A stretch of 64,000 bases of DNA from Lunularia cruciata. Its lineage: Eukaryota; Streptophyta; Marchantiopsida; Lunulariales; Lunulariaceae. The stretch is taken from the NCBI GenBank assembly GCA_948567375.1, contig OX419755.1, positions 36,089,001 to 36,153,000 of the forward strand, written 5' to 3'. Shown piece by piece: positions 34,901 through 46,300 of this stretch. How positions within the stretch are numbered: the stretch's first letter is position 1; every line of letters begins with the position of its first letter. The notes beneath the pieces were generated by a model. The model was not told the origin of the DNA. It saw nothing but the letters and a program-made list of their open reading frames with translations, and did not search any database. The translations under genes were made by a program, and so were the position numbers.

Positions 34901-36399
34901 AATACAAGAACACCCTAGCAAGAAGACCTTCCTTCAAAATTTGAAGGACTTCTTGGATGACTATGGGATCATCTTTGAGCTTTTCCTTGTTGTGGGATAG
35001 TGCAACTTGGACCAATAGTCTTGGAAGATAGATTTGATTGTGACTATAAGAAACTTACATGTACTAATGTACTTAATCACTACACTAATTCAAATTCAAA
35101 GTCAAAATGGTGCCACACAAAGGACAGTTCATTTCCAACTTCTAGATGGCACAATAGGTACAACTGTCTCAATCCAAGTGCAAAAAAAGTGTCACATTCA
35201 TGAAGACATTTCCACTCCCAAAACAAGATGGCATAACACATCTAGGAATTTAAAAGAAAAAACATAAAATCTAGCATCCATTAGAGGTGATTCAACCCCT
35301 ATAAAACCCTCTTAGGATTCCTTAAATCCTATAGTTTACAATTCAGACTTAGCAAGAGAGAAAATTGTTGAGCACTCCAGTCAAGAAGAAATTTGTCAAG
35401 TGATAGTCCATGTTTTATCAAAGATAACTCAAAGTAAGTACGGTGAAGTCAAAGATTCTATGCAAGAAGACCAACAATTCCAACCAAACTGATTGCAAGA
35501 GCAATCCTTGATAGGGTTGATCAGATAGGTCAAGAATATATCATTCCGGTAATTTGAAAATTTAGACAAAAGGTAGAGAACTGCCGGGTTGATGGAGTCT
35601 TGCCCAGCTATTAGAGAAAGCCTTTGAGAAGGTTTTTCAATAATTAAACAATTGTGAAAATTCACAACATGAGGACTAGTGGAAGTGCAAAGTAGGTTCT
35701 ACAAGGAATAGATAGAATGGCTCTTATATACATGCAGTCAGGCCACTCGTGTGATTCCAACAATGTGGACCACAAAATGAGGTAGAATATGGAGAGAGGA
35801 GGAATTTGGAACATTGTGGCTCATAAATTCTTCCTACCAAGTGATGAGGAATTAGTTTGGGTATGGGAAATGGTGGAAGAAATTCAAGTGGATTTAAAAG
35901 TGATCCACTTACCCATTCCCATAGCAAACCCCAAAGCAAAGTCATTTCTCGTTAGTAAGGATACAATATGGAAAGTATTCTCACTACCACAAAACTCAAA
36001 AGACATTCCTTAGCATGGAAGGAGTTCCAGTTCAGCCCATAGCACCTACAAGGGTTTTTTTTCTTCAAGAATACAAACCATGCACAAAAATGGGTTCTTG
36101 ATGGCAGTGGTGACATATCCACTACTTTACTTTACCATGAAGAATTCCAATGGCTTATCAGAGGTTAGGGGAATATGTCATATCTGAGTACATCTCTCAT
36201 AGATGCTTTCATCTATACTCTTGTTTACGGTGAGGTATCCAACTATGCTCTTGTATTTTTTACAAAGCTACAAGAATGATGAGTAAAATTCAAGAAACCA
36301 TTCCTGATAGAGAAAACAAAAGGAATGAATCCTCCACTATGGGGACAATTCTAGTGGCAATTGTGGAACACTTTGCTCCATACATAGAAAGGTAGATGC
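34901..36399. other. retroelement-derived spacer, no domain named
   Basis: Lies between the + strand integrase and the - strand RT fragment. A 74-codon open frame at 35789-36013 (+) has no recognisable domain. No LTR boundary could be fixed. Confidence 0.35.
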
Positions 36400-37660
36400 A
36401 TGCCAACCTAGAGCCATGTCCTCATCTATCTCATCATGCCAACTTACTTTGGTTTGAACTTACTAGTTGGTACATGGTTTTTTACTCAACCTATCTACAC
36501 CACGGTAAAAACTATGAAATCATACTCTTGTAAAATCAGAGCCCATCCACAAAGCTTCCTAAAAGCTTATTGTAATCCATCAACCTCTTTAGTGATTGAT
36601 GATCAATAATGACAATGAAGGGGTTAACATTGAGAATATACTATTGCCCATACTACTACCAAGCATTTTGCCTCATATGAACTATAGTTTGCCTCCATTG
36701 AATTACTAGAGTGACAAGCATAGGCCATCACAAACTCCTTTCTCTCATCATCCTATTGGGTGAGAACTACTCCAAGTCCCAATGTACTCCAATCATTATG
36801 AATGTGGAATTGTCATCCTATGATTTGTCTTCTGAGAATAGGAGCAGATGTCAGCCTCTCTTTGAGCTCTATAAAAGCTCTCTCTTGCTCATCTCTCCTA
36901 CACTACTCTTGTGTAAGCTTGATCAACTTTTCAAGGTGTTGGCAATGGCACTAAATCCTCTAACATATCAGCAATAGAAGTTTGTCAATCCAAAGAATGC
37001 TTGCACTTTGCTCACATCTATAGGTGAATGAATATATGCAATAGCCCTTCCCTTAGTTTGTTGAACACCAAGTCCACCAAGGTAGAGAGTGTGACCCAAA
37101 TACTCAACATGCTTGTGGAAGAATCTACAATTCCCAAGATGTACTTTGAGTCCATGAGATTTCAACCTTTCAAACACCTTCAACAAATATCTCTCATGTT
37201 CCTCCATAATAATGCTTTAGATCATAATGTCATCAATATAGCACCAAGAAAAATCCAATTTTTCTAAGATCCTATCCATGACCCGTTGGAACTTAGCGAG
37301 AGTATTCTTTTACCCAAATGGTAAGAACCTTGACTAATACAAATACATCCTTACCGTGAAGATCAATAGCCTAAAATTTTATCTTGGACTTGTCCTCCTC
37401 CTTGATTGGCCTATATCTTGCTTGAAGATCCAAAGTATCTAAGATCTTTGTATACCCAATCGTATCAAAGATCTCCTCCAATGTAAGCATAGCATGCTTA
37501 TCAACCCTAATCTATCAATTGATAGGATGGTATATGCTTATTTATGTAATTGTCATGCATATCCTTCTTGGTTGGCATTATCATAGCTGAAGCATGCTCT
37601 CCATGTGAAATCTCCACCAAACCAACCTCAAAAGGATCTTTATTGCAACTTTGAATCAAG
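36400..37660 (-). pseudogene. minus-strand gypsy RT and RNase H remnant
   Basis: Read on the minus strand from 37660 downwards: AMIMPTKKDMHDNYINKH, RVDKHAMLTLEEIFDTIG, TLDLQARYRPIKEEDKSK, AIDLHGKDVF, FQRVMDRILEKLDFSW and then an intact YIDDIM active-site box. After a stop comes a 79-codon open stretch, EEHERYLLKVFERLKSHG, LKVHLGNCRFFHKHVEYLGH, AFFGLTNFYC. Between 36960 and 36440 RNase H traces (EANYSSYEAKCLVVVWAI, WALILQEYDF) follow. Stop codons are scattered, but the motifs are less worn than in the + strand elements. Confidence 0.85.
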
Positions 37661-38309
37661 GCTCTCTCTCCATGTCACTATATCTATAAGGACATCAAAA
37701 AGTTGGTATACCACTAGTCAACTCAATCCAAATATCAAGTCCTTTTAAAGCACCCAAATCCTTCATGTTGAAGGTAAAACAACTCATGCAGCTCCTCAAA
37801 AACTTCCAAACTCTCCATCATTCTCCTCTTGTAAGCTTGGGTCCAATGTTCGGCTCCCAAGTATCTTTATAACTAATGTAGAAATGGAAGAAACACCAAT
37901 TGGCTGCTACACGAGGCCCTTGGAATGGTAATTTCATGCCTCAAACCGCTAGAGTCTCCAACCTTAGAGAAAAAATACTCCCTCTACTTTGGCTGCAAGC
38001 TCCACACATCCTCTTGTTGCATCCCAAGTAAACCAAGGGTGTAATGCAAGTAGACCACATTGTCTTACTCTGCCTTTCTCTCTCTCGGAACATACAAGGT
38101 GCCTAACTATGGAGCTTATAGATCATGGGTATGTAAATCTGTCCCTACTAGTTTGAGTGCATGTTATAACAATACGGAGTTTAGTGACAAAGTAAATCAA
38201 GACTAACAAAGTAGCAAATTGGCCAAATTAGCCTAGAATATTCTTGAAGTATCTAGGAAGCTACTTGGTACCCTCTCAATTATTGGGTAATGTGCTTGTC
38301 AAGTGGTAA

Positions 38310-38540
38310 CTTCTAACGGGAAGCTTCTTGGGAAGCTTCTCGGCTAGCTTAGCTTGCACAGTAGGTAGGTAGCTTCTAAAAGGAAGCTTCTAGAAGCTTC
38401 CAACTAGTTTAGCTTGCATGCCAAGTAGACAGCTTCTAGAAAAAAGTTTCTTGAGAAGCTTCTCGGTTAACTTGGCTTGTACTCCAAGAAAACTGCTCTT
38501 GAGAAAATTCTCAAGAGCCTTGTATGCTCTCTATAAATAC
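38310..38540 (+). promoter_or_regulatory. heat-shock-element array upstream of a TATA box
   Basis: Seven inverted GAA/TTC cores fit the plant heat-shock element: GAAGCTTC at 38320, 38332, 38383, 38393 and 38455, TTCTAGAA at 38434 and GAAAATTC at 38503. Those at 38383 and 38393 form a continuous four-unit site, GAAGCTTCTAGAAGCTTC. CTATAAATAC at 38531-38540 is a TATA box, and transcription would start near 38565. The cores ride on a roughly 75-bp repeat (TTAGCTTGCA, TAGCTTCTA). Orientation suggests an LTR of a + strand element, similar in design to the heat-responsive Arabidopsis ONSEN LTR. No partner LTR was found. Confidence 0.6.
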
Positions 38541-38694
38541 CTCAGTTGGAGCTCATGCTAAGCATTGGAGTTTCTTACACACTCAAGTGTCCCAATGTGA
38601 TCTTTCCATTCTCCTATTCTCTCCTTGGTCTCGGCCTCTTACACATGTGGTACCCAATCAGTAGAACCCTCCACTCTTGTATCTAAGATTCTTT

Positions 38695-40700
38695 CTACCA
38701 TGTAGGGAAGTAACGGAAAAATTGAGTTGTCATCATAACACGCACTCCTGATCTACTAATCATCATTTCCAACATTACCAAGGGAAAATTCACAACAATC
38801 CTAGAAGGAAAAAACCTAAGCAAAATGCATGCACACCAATCCAAGCCAACTAGGCGTATAAACAAGCATGCAAGCACGGAGAGGATCCAACCACAAAATT
38901 TCAACAACTCTCCATGCTTTTAGTGGAAATCAGATTTAGAGCCTCTTGCCCTATTCTCAAGCGGATTTCAATCTCAAAGTTTCTTCCAATTTGTACTCCA
39001 ACTTCCAAACCAATTTGTCTTCCAAGCGGAAAAATTCAGTCTTTTTATGAGAAAAACTCTATGTAACTCATATGGATATAACTTTCTTTGTGTGACTTGG
39101 ATTCAAGTTTTTTAGGACTTTATGGAAAGCTTGTAAGATAATCTTTTCACTGCTATGAAATAAACTACAATTTTAACACTAAAATGCCCTTTGACAAGCT
39201 CTCAAACTTGGCCAATTTTCTATAATTTCCACCCTAATTTTGAAATCTCTAATTTAGGATTTGCTCTTATTTCTTGGCAACTTTCCCCAGATTTCTGGAT
39301 TAGAGGTACCCTCAATCCTCACCAACAATCCAAAAACCTAAAATACTCAATCATAGGCACAAAAAATAGAATAACTAACATTCAATCATAATTGAAGATA
39401 GAAATGCTCTACCGAGCTTATATCAATGTTTTTAGTAGAACTTGTTGCATCATCCCTCACTCTCCATGGACCCAAAGTTAACTAAACTTTTCATAGTAGC
39501 TACTAGTGCACTTTTCTAAATCCTTGTTGAGTTTGATAGCCTATCTCAACCTCAATCTCTAGATATAGATCAATTCCTAAGCTAGGCTAACTTGTGAGCT
39601 CTACCGAACCAAGTATGCTTGATCCAAGACTTTGAATTCTCTATTTGAGAAATTCATATGAAATCTTGCACTGAGATGCAAGACCTAACAATCAAAGGTA
39701 CTAGAAATTTTCATATGGTGATTTGAACAACAACTTTAGGAGTGACCAAAATTCCAAATCTGATCAACATCTAATCTCCAACACCTTACTTCCCAAAGCT
39801 CCAACTTCAATTGACCAGATCTAATTTGAGATTGTTCAAAACCTAGAATTTCTTGCTCTCAACATTACAAGCACTTTTTCTACTATAAAATTCCATTGAA
39901 AAATTATGAAAATAACTCACAAAGCTTTCTATATTTTCTATTTTGTGACCTTGGGTATGAATTCTATCCCCCTTGATTCATTCAATCATATCTCACGTAA
40001 ATCTACTCAAATCATTTTCTTTTTGTCTCCAAATTGTATCTGTCAACTCCTCTCTCCAATTGTAGTTTTGTCTCCTCTAATGCACTCCTCAAACTTCTTA
40101 GATCATCAAAAACTCCAGACTTCTCCTCTTGTGACCCAATCACTTGCACTTTTTTTTCATTTAGTTTCTTCACTTTTTGTCAAATGGACCCCACAATTCC
40201 ACCTTGAAGCTTATGAGAAAATTAAATCATTCTCAATCTATAGGAGCACATAGATTTCAAGTCCCAGACTTGCTCATAAGTAAGCATTGGAATGACAATA
40301 GGATCCGGGTTTTCCATCACCGACTCCATGAATGCCACCCCAAAATGTATCACCATCCAATCATGTAAGCTATCATGGTGTAGAATTTGAAGCCTGATGA
40401 GAAAAGGATTTGAGAGTGGCAAATTGGGAGCATAGGACATCTCTTGCTCAAATGCTTCCTTTGATTCTCTTACACTTGCGTCCTACTACAACTCTCACTC
40501 CCAACGTCCTCCTCCCTCTTGAGACTCCTCAAACTAAAACACACCTCTCTCTCAACTCTCCACCACCTACATACACAAGAGCCCTCAAAGAGGACAAGAC
40601 CATAATCCATGTGGCCAATCGTAAACATGTACATAGATTGTTCACATGGCAATAGCTTAACTGTGGGATCCATCATACAACCTACTCCATCTTTACAGAG
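38695..40700 (-). mobile_element. inverted leader/ORF1 copy of the 16-30 kb family
   Basis: On the minus strand it follows 28560-30440 block by block: the ORF1 end (IGHMDYGLVLFEGSCVCRWW, then PNLPLSNPFLIRLQILHHDS, LHDWMVIHFGVAFMESVM, NPDPIVIPMLTYEQVWDL), then the untranslated part including GAATTTCTCAAATAGAGAATTC, AGCCTAGCTTAGGAATTGA, TATATCTAGAGATTG, and finally TTGGATCCTC-CCGTGCTTGCATGCTT and AGTTGGCTTGGATTGGTGTG. The ORF1 part is more open here than at 28.6 kb. No pol is attached in sense. The gypsy RT at 36.4-37.7 kb is on the same strand and could be its downstream part. Confidence 0.75.
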
Positions 40701-41238
40701 ATAAACCACACTAGTTTACTTTTTCATGGGCTACACAAACCCCAACATGACAATGTTCACTTTGATGTACCCCAAGTAGACCACTCTTACTAGTAGTCAT
40801 TGGTTGTGTCCCAAGAATACCATATCCACTCAATCCATTACCCCTAGCATGTGCTTGGATTGTCCTAATAAGCATAGAGCTCACAAATCTCCAAGTGGTG
40901 ATGCCTATCAAGTGCATCCTATGCTGCTCAACCAATCCAAGGCTCACAATCCAAGTAAACAATTTAAGTCCAAACCTTGACCTAACCCTTGATGGCTTAG
41001 ATGCCTATGACACTACTAAAATGGCAGTAATATTAGTATGGAAACCAATCACCTGCTTTCTATCATCTACATTGTGCTCCATCAATTGTTGTAACTATGA
41101 GTTCCAAACAAGTCCATGACCTCCATCTCAGAAAGCATAGGAGCATGGGAAACTCATGAGTGTGGGTAAAGTGGTTCAGGGCTGCACAACTCAAGTTATT
41201 AACATGATGAATGGTAATTAGGGTAGCTAAATCTACAT

Positions 41239-41680
41239 TGGAATATTATGGAGATTAGATAGAAGCGGAAAGATCATATCTAATCCAATAAGGATATGAA
41301 TCTTGCTGAATTTACTATAACTTTCAAAGGGCATTTGGTTGGTAAGGCGTAGTAGTAAACTAAAAGCCTTCAGGTTGACACTGGAATACTATGGAAAGTA
41401 GATAGAAGGTAAAAGATCATATCTTGATCCAATAAGGATTTGAAGCTTGTTGAAATTTACTATAACTTTCAAAGGGCGTTTGGTTTGTAGTTTTGAATGC
41501 GTAGTAGTAAACTAAAAGCCTTTGATTTGACACTGGAATATTATGGAGAGTAGATAGAAGCGAAAAGATCATATCTTGATCCAATAGGATTTGAACCTTG
41601 TTGAAATTTACTATAACTTTAAAAAGGCGTTTGGTTGGTAGTTCTTAAGGCTTACTAGTAAACTAAAAGCCTTCGGTGTC
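41239..41680. repeat. three-copy tandem repeat, unit 142-153 bp
   Basis: Copies start at 41239, 41392 and 41534, each beginning TGGAATA-TATGGA and running through GTAGATAGAAG, AAAGATCATATCT, ATCCAATA-GGAT, TTTACTATAACTTT, GGCGTTTGGTT and AGTAAACTAAAAGCCTT. Differences are scattered single changes and small gaps. Confidence 0.92.
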
Positions 41681-42534
41681 TCCGGTGCACAATTAGAAGA
41701 GGATAACGTGACGTGCAATCGCAATTAAAATCTTCATCCAAAATGTGTATACAAATATTAGAGTTGTGCAATTAAAAGCAGATTTAGCGATTTAGATTCC
41801 AAAATTAGCATCCAGAATAAATAAATAAGTACCAGAATAGTTATTGTTTAGGACGTTCTTCATAAGGTTTAAAAGGCTGTAATAAGTAGAATTAGCACAC
41901 ATGGAGCTAGTTTGCTTCATATATAAATGCATATTGATTGAGGTGGATATGGATAATATTTTACTTTTAGATATTTTCTCAACACGTAGGTACAAATTTA
42001 GTGTATAACAACAAGTACTCAAGTAACTTGACTCAAAGAATTGAGAATTTGTATGGTTCTATATCTTCGTTTAATTATCACTAGATACTTGTTTTTCACT
42101 TCTAACTTACCTTTCCTAATTTGCAGCCATCCTATTGCTAAATGAATCATGAAGTCCGTTTTGAGATTTATTATGCGTGCGCTAAGTTTGGTTCGGGTGC
42201 ATACAGTTAAAGATTCTCTGGCGATGTTTCCAAAAAAAATTTCATATCAAATTGAATCCCTTTTTCATGAAGGTCAAGTTGAATGTTGAACAGTAGCCAG
42301 AATTCAGAAGCCTATAGAGAATATAGAAGTATATGTCATTTGCTAATTAAGTGGATAATCGAAGCTGTGGACCTGCAAGTTAACTTCTTCATTCTAAACC
42401 CACATCAAACTGATTACTGCACTCTCTTCAAGTCTCATTTTCAGCACACTAATGCTGTTTGTGGTTATGGATGCATACCTGCTGACAACTTGCTCATGAA
42501 TTTTGGTTGTCCAGGGCAAAGGACGAATAGGTAG
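41681..42534. other. AT-rich spacer
   Basis: No gene or repeat that I can support. An 83-codon open frame at 42283-42534 has no recognised domain. Confidence 0.35.
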
Positions 42535-42580
42535 AGAGTGAACGTACAACCTCCTGCGAGCTAGCTCAACCGCTATGCTA
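42535..42580 (-). repeat. tRNA-like A/B box pair, possible SINE head
   Basis: The minus strand reads TAGCATAGCGGTTGAGCT, close to a pol III A box, then CGCAGGAGGTTGTACGTTCA, close to a B box, at tRNA-like spacing. The acceptor stem does not pair, so it is not a working tRNA gene. It could be the head of a tRNA-derived SINE. Confidence 0.3.
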
Positions 42581-43029
42581 TCATAAGTCTGCAGATCCGC
42601 TGGCCCACTGACTCAAATATGCACCACTTAGGCATATGACGCATGCAGTTTTGGTATGGTCTCGCCGCCGAATATGTAATTTCGCAAGTAAAGGTAACTC
42701 TCAAGAGTTCCTCACCAGCTGCACCTGCGAGTCCTGGTCAAAGATATTCGATTTGACGGCTGAGTACCCATTGGAACCTTCGTCTGGGCACACGCCATGG
42801 AAAAAACGTCGCCTTTTTCTGCCTGATAAGCTTGAGGGGATCTTCCAATCCTTCATGTGTTCTACGTGGTCGCCTTTTCGAATTCTTGTGCCTGATAGGC
42901 TTTGATAGGATTTCAACAGAAGATAATGTGGTACAGCATCATACAGAACATGAATCAACTCCTTCGCCCTTTATTCTGTTGTTGAATAGGCTATTGTAGG
43001 CTACCGAAGTGAACTTCAAGAGGTAAGAA

Positions 43030-43353
43030 GAGTCCCACCTGCGGGTGATGTTAAGGCGTGGAATCTGAATACTATTGGTATTTGCATAAGAAACATAGTC
43101 ACACACAGATTCCTTACTGTCAGCATGTGCACTACATGCTTTCCCTTAACTTGAGTCGGATTCAATTCGGCGCATTTTGTTTTGAATCGGCGATTCTTCG
43201 ACAAATGCACCGAGTTACCGACAAAATTACCACCGCAGTGAATGACAAGACGTACGGAAGCGTTCCACCTGCAAGTGAGATTAAGGACTGGGATCTGAAT
43301 GCTATTAATATACGCAATAAGAGACATACTCTCACACAGATTCCTTACTGCTC
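43030..43353 (+). repeat. 97-bp direct repeat, two copies
   Basis: 43030-43126 and 43260-43353 share TCCCACCTGC/TTCCACCTGC, GTGA-GTTAAGG/GTGAGATTAAGG, GG-ATCTGAAT-CTATT, and CACACAGATTCCTTACTG. The 130 bp between them are unrelated. Confidence 0.8.
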
Positions 43354-46300
43354 TCTTAACTTACTTGGTAGTATGAGTTTGACACGGTAAAGCAAAATGC
43401 GCAGACCACGAACGTGTGAGCTACATGTAACAAATCATACACGCATACATGGATATCGAGGCAGCTTCAGTCGCACCTTGCTGTCCGTATGGAGCTTCCG
43501 ACTCTGCCGTGTGAACTTGTCATTTGAGAACGAAGGCTCACGTAGTCTGCTTCCCAATCATGCAAATCTGGATTTGGACTACCTTATCCAAAGGAAAGAT
43601 AGGACTAGCAGCTCAGCATGGCTTGTGGAGCAGAATCTGATGAACCTCTTATTTAGGAATATACAAACCAGCAATATACAAATTGTTTTTCTTTATTTGG
43701 AAGCTTAGCTGTTGTTGGTTGTCCACGACGAGTATGGTACGTGGTGTGGGAGCATGATTTGGCGGATGGCAGCTGGACCGGGAAAATAGAGAGAGTTTGA
43801 AAGACAGTGAAAATTATTGTGAATAATTTCTTTCAACTTATTACAATGATCGGTTGCCCCTCTGAATAGGCAAAGCTGTGGTTCGCAGATTTCATTCGAA
43901 GGATCCGAACTTCTAGAATCTTCACACATGTTTTAGATTAGATGAGAGTGATGAACTTTCTAGCCGCAAACCCTATGGGCCTCTAGAGAGCCCAGAAAAC
44001 GCCTGCTGTGCCTTTAGACACAATACTCCAACAATATCCTTCACAATACAAAGTAAAATGCTTCAAAGCTCGAGCGATAGCTTAGTTTGATACAAATACT
44101 TTTAAGTTGAACCCCTCTTCACCGGTACGGTAATTTGCTGGTATATGTCTTGATCAGGTCGTGTGATTCAGGATGAACTAAAACTCAAGCTTGATGTCAT
44201 GCATCTGCTTGACAGCAGACGATGTTACAGTGACGATATATATGAACTTTATTTGCTGGCGAAAGATCACCAAGACACAAACACATTATACAAGACACAC
44301 TCATACTTCAGACACGGAAAATCTACCTGACCAACTGCAATTGCGTGGCACACATATCGGTATCGTATGCACGTATACAGCTAGCGGATTCCTTGAGATC
44401 TAAGGCTGCAAAAGCCTGTTGCGATGGATTTCGATCGACTTGATCGATCGCGTGCATCTGTTGTGATTCTCCCCCACGTCTCTCTGGTGGAATGAAACCT
44501 GCACGTGCACACCTCAATCATCCACACACGTTTTGTATCATTGGCAACCATTATCAAGTATACAAAGTCGATCGCTTTCTCTCTCTTTAAGCAGTACTAA
44601 AGCAACTTCTTTGTTCATCTCTCACATCAATGTGTACGTGTTTTGTGTACCCACCGCACCGCAGTCCGGATCCTGTGCCAGGGCCGGCTTCACCTCAAAG
44701 TCTCTAAACTTCTTAGCAGCTCTGCTGCAGGCAAGAACGGCTTTGAACTTCGCTACCTTTTCACGGACGAATACATTTGAATGTTTGAATTAATATCAGT
44801 TTCGAGGGCACGCATGTTGCAGCGATCAGCCAGTTTGTTCTGCAGGACGGAATCCTTCATGAAATTGTTAGATGCGAATGCGATGAGTCGAATACATGTA
44901 GAGAGGGATTAGAGTATTTTTGTGTAAGAAAAGGAGAGAGAGAGGGAACTCTAAGTAATTTTGATTTGCATGAAGCTGGCCAGTAGAAAGAAATGCGGAT
45001 CAAGATAGACTCAGGAATAGATTGACAGTTGGTCTGGTCCGGACAGATTCCATTGATCTCGATACCTGTAGCGGGAGGGAGTAAAATTTCTTGATCTACG
45101 GTGCTGTCGGTTTATTAGCAAGTTCTCTAAAGCACGTTACTTCTTGTGCCTCTGTTGTTGATGCATGTGAGTATATCTTTTTATCTTTTCTTGTTCTTTT
45201 CACCCGATATGTCTTTTCTTCCTGCGCAGGGTTGATTTCAATAGTTGAAGACTATCATTAGAGGAAAGGAAGAGATCCCCTACAGAAATTGCACTACTTT
45301 TTGACATGACTTCCTCGAACATGCTTCTCTGAATTTATACCACGTAACGATTCCCGCTAAACGGAGGTTCTTTGTGAAATTCCCGTGTACGAAAAGCCAG
45401 TGCGGTGCGGATCCGCTTGTGCAAAATAGCAATCCAGTGAGTTAATGGCGAATAACTGTTTTAACGCATGAAATGACACTGCATATATTGTGAACGTTCT
45501 TGCTCAAACTCAACGCACAAGCTAGCTCAAGGTGGAGCAAGTATCACAGTGATTAGAATGTATTGCAAAATGAAATCGAACGCATTTAGTCTCCCTTGAG
45601 TGCTGGCAGGACTGAAGTGCGAAAGAAAGCCTGTTAGAGACTCCGAAAATTAAAGGACAAAACCAGAGTAAACAGGGCGGAGGAGCAGAAAGCGTAGCAT
45701 GACATCAAGTGGAACCAAGCAGGACCCCGCGACATATATATGCACTTTTATTTCGGAAATACGAATATTGAAGGTGTTGGTATCGGAGAATTCCAACACT
45801 TTCGAAATCGGTGTTGGTATTCTTCTGCAGTAGTGCTAAAATGGACTGCTGCCAGTGTTACTTAGGACTCAAGTTGTTGTAACCTCGTTCAAAAAAGAAT
45901 GCTACAATCGCAAGGAGAAGGTGAGAGTTCTCATGAAAAAGGCTAATACTTTGATGTGCAGAACTTCTCAGATTCGATTTTCTGAGACTCGTAATTGAAA
46001 GACGTGCAGCTGTTTTTCACCCATACGTTTGGTCCAGTAATGTTAGGTACGTCCTGTCTTCCATATGGTGCAAGTAGTTCTCGACGTAAATAATGACATC
46101 GTGTTGCCTTTTCGCAGCCTTACATGGCCTCTGTCACGTACCCTCTCCTCTTCCAAGGCACATGCTGTTTCCTTCGTGTCTTGGCGACCCGCCGGTACCG
46201 TTGCGTACATTTACGGTGTCCTGGCTTGTCAACACCACTGACAAAATACCATTACCCGTTCCTCTGAGTAATTTCAATGAATATTTGCAGGATGCCAATT

